A stretch of 64,000 bases of DNA from Flavobacteriales bacterium (GTDB lineage Bacteria; Bacteroidota; Bacteroidia; Flavobacteriales_F; PHOS-HE28). Where the stretch lies: the NCBI GenBank assembly GCA_019638115.1, contig JAHBUK010000003.1:186001-250000 (forward strand), given 5' to 3'. Under the pieces are notes generated by a model, which worked only from the letters and a program-made list of their open reading frames with translations, did not search any database and was not told where the DNA came from. The position numbers and the translations under genes are program-made. Below, one piece after another: positions 60,163 to 64,000 of this stretch; position 1 is the first letter of the stretch, and every line of letters starts with the position of its first letter.

Positions 60163-62007
60163 ATGTGCGGGATAGTGGCATACTTGGGCGACAAGGACGC
60201 CTACCCCATTCTTATCAATGGGTTGAGGAGGCTGGAATACCGGGGGTACGATAGTTCCGGTGTGGCCATGATGGATGGTGGTGTGCTGAACATCCAAAAA
60301 TGCCAAGGCAAGGTGAGCGACCTGGAAGCCCATGTTGGCAGCCAGGGTATGAAAGGCACCGCAGGCATGGGCCACACCCGTTGGGCTACCCATGGTCCTC
60401 CCAACGACATCAACGCCCACCCGCATCGTAGCACCAGCGGAGATCTCGCTTTGATCCACAACGGTATCATCGAGAACTACGCAGCGATCAAGGAGGAGCT
60501 GATGCACCGCGGGCACACCTTCAAAAGCGATACGGATACCGAGGTGTTGGTACACCTTATCGATGACATTCAGCGCTCCGAAGGCGTGGACATAGCGGAA
60601 GCTGTTCGACTGGCCCTGGTCAGTGTGGTGGGAGCTTACGCGATCGTGGTCATGGACCGCAAGGAACCGGATCTGCTGGTTGCGGCGCGCAAGAGCTCGC
60701 CTTTGGTGATCGGCATTGGTGATCATGGTGATCATTTCGTGGCCAGCGATGCCACACCCATTGTGGAGCACACCAAGAACGTGGTCTACTTGGAGGATGG
60801 TGAGATCGCTGTTATGGACCGTGTGAACGGTCTTAAGGTCCGCAACATCAAGAACCAGGTCAAGACGCCCTTCATCCAAGAGCTGGAAATGCATTTGGAG
60901 GCTTTGGAGAAAGGTGGCTATGACCATTTCATGCTGAAGGAGATCCATGAGCAGCCTCGGAGCATCCGGGACAGCATGCGTGGGCGGTTGAACGTGACCA
61001 AAGGCGAGGTGGTACTGGGAGGCATCAAGGACCATGAGCAGAAACTCGTGAACGCCAAGCGCATCCTGATCCTGGGGTGTGGTACCAGTTGGCATGCCGG
61101 CTTGGTAGGTGAGTACCTGTTCGAAGAGCTTGCCCGCATTCCAGTGGAAGTGGAGTACGCCAGCGAATTCCGTTACCGGAACCCGATCGTGGGGGAAGAT
61201 GACGTGGTAATTGCGATCAGCCAAAGCGGTGAAACGGCGGATACCATGGCGGCCATCGAATTGGCCAAAAGCAAAGGCGCCACGATCTTCGGCATCTGCA
61301 ACGTGGTGGGCAGCAGCATAGCCCGGGTCACTGGTGCCGGCTCCTATACCCATGCGGGCCCGGAGATCGGAGTGGCCAGTACCAAGGCTTTCACTGCGCA
61401 GGTTACCGTTCTTACGTTGATGGCCCTGATGATCGGTCAGCGAAAAGGCACGATCAATTCCAGCCAATTCCATCGGCTCATCCATGAGCTGGACAGCATA
61501 CCCGACAAGGTGCAACAAGTGCTCTTGAAAGAGCCGCAGATCCAGTACATCGCGGACATCTACAAGGACGCCGGAAATGCCCTGTACCTGGGCCGTGGAT
61601 ACAGTTTCCCCGTGGCCTTGGAAGGTGCGCTGAAGCTGAAGGAGATCAGCTACATCCACGCCGAGGGATACCCCGCGGCGGAGATGAAGCACGGCCCGAT
61701 CGCCTTGATCGACGAGGCCATGCCCGTTTTCGTGATCGCCACTAAAGGGGCCAGCTACGAAAAGGTGGTAAGCAACATTCAGGAGGTGAAGGCCCGCAAA
61801 GGCAAGATCATCGCCATAGTGACCGAGGGTGATCAGGTGGTGAAAGGCATGGCCGATCACGTGATCGAGATCCCGGACACGCTCGACCCCTTCGTTCCCT
61901 TGCTCAGTGTGGTGCCTTTGCAATTGATCAGCTACCACATCGCCGTGATGCGCGGATGCAACGTGGACCAGCCCCGAAACCTGGCCAAGAGCGTTACGGT
62001 GGAGTAG
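60163..62007 (+). CDS. glmS: Glutamine-fructose-6-phosphate aminotransferase (isomerizing)
   Basis: This enzyme makes glucosamine 6-phosphate, the first step to UDP-GlcNAc. It has 614 residues. Cys2 (MCGIVAYLGD) is the glutaminase nucleophile. RRLEYRGYDSSGVA and GHTRWATHGPPND follow. The two SIS domains contain LGCGTSWHAGLVGEYL, SQSGETADTMAAI and EGALKLKEISYIHAEGYPAAEMKHGPIALID, and the protein ends PRNLAKSVTVE. A glmS ribozyme was looked for but not expected in this phylum and not seen. The end overlaps the convergent TM2 gene by 14 bases. Confidence 0.97.
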   Translation: MCGIVAYLGDKDAYPILINGLRRLEYRGYDSSGVAMMDGGVLNIQKCQGKVSDLEAHVGSQGMKGTAGMGHTRWATHGPPNDINAHPHRSTSGDLALIHNGIIENYAAIKEELMHRGHTFKSDTDTEVLVHLIDDIQRSEGVDIAEAVRLALVSVVGAYAIVVMDRKEPDLLVAARKSSPLVIGIGDHGDHFVASDATPIVEHTKNVVYLEDGEIAVMDRVNGLKVRNIKNQVKTPFIQELEMHLEALEKGGYDHFMLKEIHEQPRSIRDSMRGRLNVTKGEVVLGGIKDHEQKLVNAKRILILGCGTSWHAGLVGEYLFEELARIPVEVEYASEFRYRNPIVGEDDVVIAISQSGETADTMAAIELAKSKGATIFGICNVVGSSIARVTGAGSYTHAGPEIGVASTKAFTAQVTVLTLMALMIGQRKGTINSSQFHRLIHELDSIPDKVQQVLLKEPQIQYIADIYKDAGNALYLGRGYSFPVALEGALKLKEISYIHAEGYPAAEMKHGPIALIDEAMPVFVIATKGASYEKVVSNIQEVKARKGKIIAIVTEGDQVVKGMADHVIEIPDTLDPFVPLLSVVPLQLISYHIAVMRGCNVDQPRNLAKSVTVE

Positions 62008-62467
62008 GCGCAGGCGCTCCGTCAGCGCGGTTCCACATGAACACCCGGTCGTTGTTCATGTAGGGCCCCAGGTCCTTGCTGAACAACAAGTGGCCCAGGT
62101 CTATCAATGGTAATACGCCAAAGCCCCCGAAGGTGACCCCGTACACAACGGCCACCTTGGGCGTTGTGCCGAGGTAGAGCCTGTGTGCACCGAAAGGCCC
62201 CAGGAACAGCGCCAGTCCGGAAGCCACCAAGCGCTGGTTCTCACGCGCGGGCGAACCCGCTGGAATGCTGTCTGCAGGCAGGTATGCTGGCCAAGGTCCT
62301 CCGTCCCGACCAAAAGCGACGAACGTGCTGATCGGAGAATGCACCAGGAGCACGCATGCCAGCAGCAAGCGCAGCGTGCCCAGCCAAGCGTGCAGGGTGA
62401 AAAAGGAACAGGCATCGCGGTCCCGTAGGGTCCGGATGCCTGTTCCGATCGATGTTGTAGCGGGCAT
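61994..62467 (-). CDS. TM2-domain membrane protein
   Basis: This is a 157-residue protein. An N-terminal hydrophobic helix (LLLACVLLVHSPISTFVAF) is followed by a TM2 domain (about residues 75-150): RLVASGLALFLGPFGAHRLYLGT, VVYGVTFGGFGVLPLIDLGHLLF. The FGAHRLYLG segment is the family hallmark. It overlaps the superoxide dismutase stop by one base (TAATG), so the pair is co-transcribed. TM2 proteins are small membrane proteins of mostly unknown role. Confidence 0.85.
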   Translation of the reverse strand: MPATTSIGTGIRTLRDRDACSFFTLHAWLGTLRLLLACVLLVHSPISTFVAFGRDGGPWPAYLPADSIPAGSPARENQRLVASGLALFLGPFGAHRLYLGTTPKVAVVYGVTFGGFGVLPLIDLGHLLFSKDLGPYMNNDRVFMWNRADGAPAPTPP

Positions 62468-63075
62468 TATTTGCCAGCAGCGTAGCGCTTGGCCACTTCA
62501 GCCCAGTTCACTACGCTCCAGAAGGCAGCGATGTAGTCCGGACGGCGGTTCTGGTAGTTGAGGTAATAGGCATGCTCCCACACGTCCATTCCCAGGATCG
62601 GAGCGCCGCCGCAGCCCACATTAGGCATCAAGGGGTTGTCCTGGTTGGGTGTGCTGCACACCTCCAGCTTGCCACCCGCGTGCACGCACAGCCAAGCCCA
62701 ACCACTGCCGAAGCGGGTGGCGCCGGCAGCTGCGAACTTCTCTTTGAAGGCGTCGAAGGAGCCGAAGTCGCGCGTAATGGCGTCGGCCAATTCGCCTTCA
62801 GGAGCACCTCCGGCATTGGGCGCCATGATGTTCCAGAACAGCGTGTGATTGAAGTGTCCTCCGCCGTTGTTGCGAACAGCCATGTTGTTCATGTCAAGCC
62901 CCTTCATGATCTCCTCGATGGACAGGCCTTCGAGCGGGGTCCCTTCGATGGCCTTGTTCAGGTTGGTCACGTAGGCTTGGTGGTGTTTGCCATGGTGTAT
63001 TTCCATGGTGCGTGCGTCGATGTGGGGCTCCAAAGCATCGAACGAATAGGGTAGTTGGGGCAGGTTGAACGCCAT
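62467..63075 (-). CDS. Fe/Mn superoxide dismutase
   Basis: This 202-residue enzyme dismutates superoxide in the cytoplasm. All four metal ligands are visible: His27 ([11 protein letters not shown]), His77 ([10 protein letters not shown]), Asp164 and His168 ([12 protein letters not shown]). The [20 protein letters not shown]-terminus is standard. The metal cannot be assigned with certainty from these motifs. A TATCTTTG promoter element lies 38 bases upstream of the ATG at 63075. The open frame to 63183 crosses the promoter and is rejected. Confidence 0.96.
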   Translation of the reverse strand: MAFNLPQLPYSFDALEPHIDARTMEIHHGKHHQAYVTNLNKAIEGTPLEGLSIEEIMKGLDMNNMAVRNNGGGHFNHTLFWNIMAPNAGGAPEGELADAITRDFGSFDAFKEKFAAAGATRFGSGWAWLCVHAGGKLEVCSTPNQDNPLMPNVGCGGAPILGMDVWEHAYYLNYQNRRPDYIAAFWSVVNWAEVAKRYAAGK

Positions 63076-63113
63076 GTTGGTCGGTTTATAGTGGGGTTCT
63101 GTCGGAAAGGGCA

Positions 63114-63121
63114 CAAAGATA
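63114..63121 (-). promoter_or_regulatory. -7 promoter element of the superoxide dismutase gene (TATCTTTG)
   Basis: An exact TAnnTTTG on the minus strand, 38 bases before the start codon. Confidence 0.65.
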
Positions 63122-63142
63122 ACCACCACAAGGGGGGTGCTG

Positions 63143-63176
63143 TTTGGAAGTATGGCTATACGTAACCTTACCTTTG
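63143..63176 (+). promoter_or_regulatory. Promoter of the small acidic lipoprotein
   Basis: TACCTTTG (63169-63176) with TTTG at 63143-63146, 22 bases upstream. The leader is about 25-30 bases, so this gene is not leaderless. Confidence 0.65.
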
Positions 63177-63207
63177 TGGCCAAATTTCACCAATACGCAC
63201 TACTGTC

Positions 63208-63432
63208 ATGATCAAGAAGTTCGCACTGCTCGCCACTGTGGCAGCCCTGTTCGTTGCTTGCGGCGAGGCTCAGACCGAAGCCATGGAGCAGAAGGTTGAT
63301 GAGACCGCCACCCAAGTGGAGGAGGTTGCAACCGACGCCCAGGAAGCCATTGAAGAAGCCGCTGATGCAGCTGTTGAAGCTGTTGAAGAAGGCGCTGAGA
63401 AGGTTGAAGCCGCTGTGGAAGAGGTGAAGTAA
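63208..63432 (+). CDS. Small acidic lipoprotein
   Basis: This is a 74-residue lipoprotein. The signal KKFALLATVAALFVACGEAQ lipidates Cys18. The mature part is almost only Glu, Ala, Val and Thr (KVDETATQVEEVATDAQEA, EEAADAAVEAVEEG), an amphipathic helix with a heptad-like pattern. It may coat or stabilise the envelope in the manner of small abundant lipoproteins. It has its own promoter and a perfect terminator, which suggests strong independent expression. Confidence 0.8.
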   Translation: MIKKFALLATVAALFVACGEAQTEAMEQKVDETATQVEEVATDAQEAIEEAADAAVEAVEEGAEKVEAAVEEVK

Positions 63433-63451
63433 GCCGACCACGAAAGAGTAC

Positions 63452-63479
63452 GGAAAAGGGGGCCTAAGCCCCCTTTTCC
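63452..63479. terminator. Bidirectional intrinsic terminator
   Basis: GGAAAAGGGGGC and GCCCCCTTTTCC form a perfect 12-bp stem around CTAA. It serves the lipoprotein gene on the plus strand and, 13 bases past its stop, the S41 peptidase gene on the minus strand. Confidence 0.9.
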
Positions 63480-63491
63480 CATTTTGGGTGG

Positions 63492-64000
63492 TCAGCTTCC
63501 CTTTACCAGTTCCAGCCGTGCCTTGTCGAACAGCGGATCCGCACCGAGCATGGTCTCATAGTACCCTGCATTGCCCCAAAGATTCCGGGCGATGCCCGCC
63601 TTCAAGCGGGACCGGATCTGCGCCCGGGAGCGCTCCAAGTCCTTTGGGCGCTCTTCGATGCCTTGGCTCTGCGCGTAGCGTCCCAATTCGCGCAACAGCT
63701 CATCGCTTACCATGAAACGCTGGTTGAAAGTCTTGTATGAGCCGTATGCCAATAGCTTCTCGCGCTGGCGGTCGGCCACATCGAATGCGAACTGGTTGAG
63801 CGTGCCACTGAAGAACAACTCGCTCAGGTAGTGCGAGCCCTCGGTGGTGTCCGCGGCAACGTAAATGTCGGGCATCACACCACCGCCGCCGAACACCACC
63901 CGACCACCGATCGTGGTGTAGCGCTGGGTGGAATCCACTCGGACGTTCTCCGCGGAGAGGATCTCCCCGTTCTCGTAACGCTCTTCCAAGTCATGTTTGT
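63492..64000 (-). CDS. S41-family C-terminal processing peptidase, C-terminal part
   Basis: The frame is open to the window edge, so only the last 169 or so residues are seen. YTTIGGRVVFGGGGVMPDIYVAADTTEGSHY is the typical segment after the catalytic domain in Bacteroidota S41 (CtpA/Prc-like) peptidases. The remaining helical tail (FAFDVADRQREKLLAYGSYKTFNQRF, DPLFDKARLELVKGS) is also characteristic. The catalytic Ser/Lys lie outside the window. The CDS continues beyond 64000. Confidence 0.85.
   Translation of the reverse strand, partial: KHDLEERYENGEILSAENVRVDSTQRYTTIGGRVVFGGGGVMPDIYVAADTTEGSHYLSELFFSGTLNQFAFDVADRQREKLLAYGSYKTFNQRFMVSDELLRELGRYAQSQGIEERPKDLERSRAQIRSRLKAGIARNLWGNAGYYETMLGADPLFDKARLELVKGS

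Noticed and set aside
60000-60170. glmS ribozyme upstream of glmS
   Set aside because: Only 7 bases separate DUF4270 from glmS, and no ribozyme core could be seen.
60142-61938. 598-codon open frame antisense to glmS
   Set aside because: The shadow of glmS in a frame without stops; low-complexity His/Val-rich product.

Overview
The window is GC-rich chromosomal DNA from a member of the Bacteroidota, most likely a high-GC Flavobacteriales-like lineage. Five things support this. Secreted proteins end in type IX secretion (T9SS) sorting domains, including one gliding-motility-type C-terminus. Promoters carry the Bacteroidota -7 element TAnnTTTG (here usually TACCTTYG). The gene orders yceD-rpmF-plsX-fabH-accB-accC and panC/GT5/DUF4270/glmS are typical of the phylum. 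There are many lipoproteins and uncharacterised Bacteroidota-type envelope proteins. A large SprA-like outer-membrane protein is present. No rRNA, tRNA, prophage, complete insertion sequence or CRISPR array was seen.

Layout. 1-6.6 kb: the start of an AAA ATPase, two T9SS-exported proteins, then a minus-strand group (SQOR-type sulfide:quinone oxidoreductase, MscS channel, YceI, pirin). 5.5-11.0 kb: a repeat-rich accessory stretch holding short-period tandem arrays, a large inverted repeat around a small SEC-C gene, dxs, a zeta-toxin-like gene overlapping a 52-codon gene, and the remnant of a nucleotidyltransferase-like gene. 11-20 kb: a GT-C-type membrane protein, a secreted protein, the fatty-acid/phospholipid initiation operon, and cysS with an M28-family lipoprotein. 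20-31 kb: a T9SS cargo protein, an OmpA-domain protein with a duplicated module, polA, a lipoprotein/secreted-protein pair, and an aminotransferase/omega-amidase pair. 31-48 kb: a 1671-residue gliding/SprB-like adhesin, an Ig-like lipoprotein with msrC and comF, a 1181-residue outer-membrane protein, a peptide-binding lipoprotein and an OmpA lipoprotein. 48-57 kb: a MITE-like repeat, a gene with an operator-like palindrome, an M90 peptidase, a serine hydrolase, a flavoprotein, and the panC-panD-flippase-rfaE2-radA cluster. 57-64 kb: GT5 glycogen-synthase domain, DUF4270, glmS, TM2 protein, superoxide dismutase, an acidic lipoprotein and the end of an S41 peptidase.

Themes. Envelope and precursor supply dominate: fatty acids (acc/fab/pls), isoprenoids (dxs), amino sugars (glmS), CoA precursors (panC/panD), ADP-heptose (rfaE2), and many exported proteins. 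About ten genes begin only 3-8 bases after a -7 element, so leaderless transcripts look common. The most unusual layer is the non-coding one: nested 7-, 9- and 10-base tandem arrays in inverted arrangement, one of them apparently captured inside the radA reading frame, and a palindrome inserted in one arm of a long inverted repeat.
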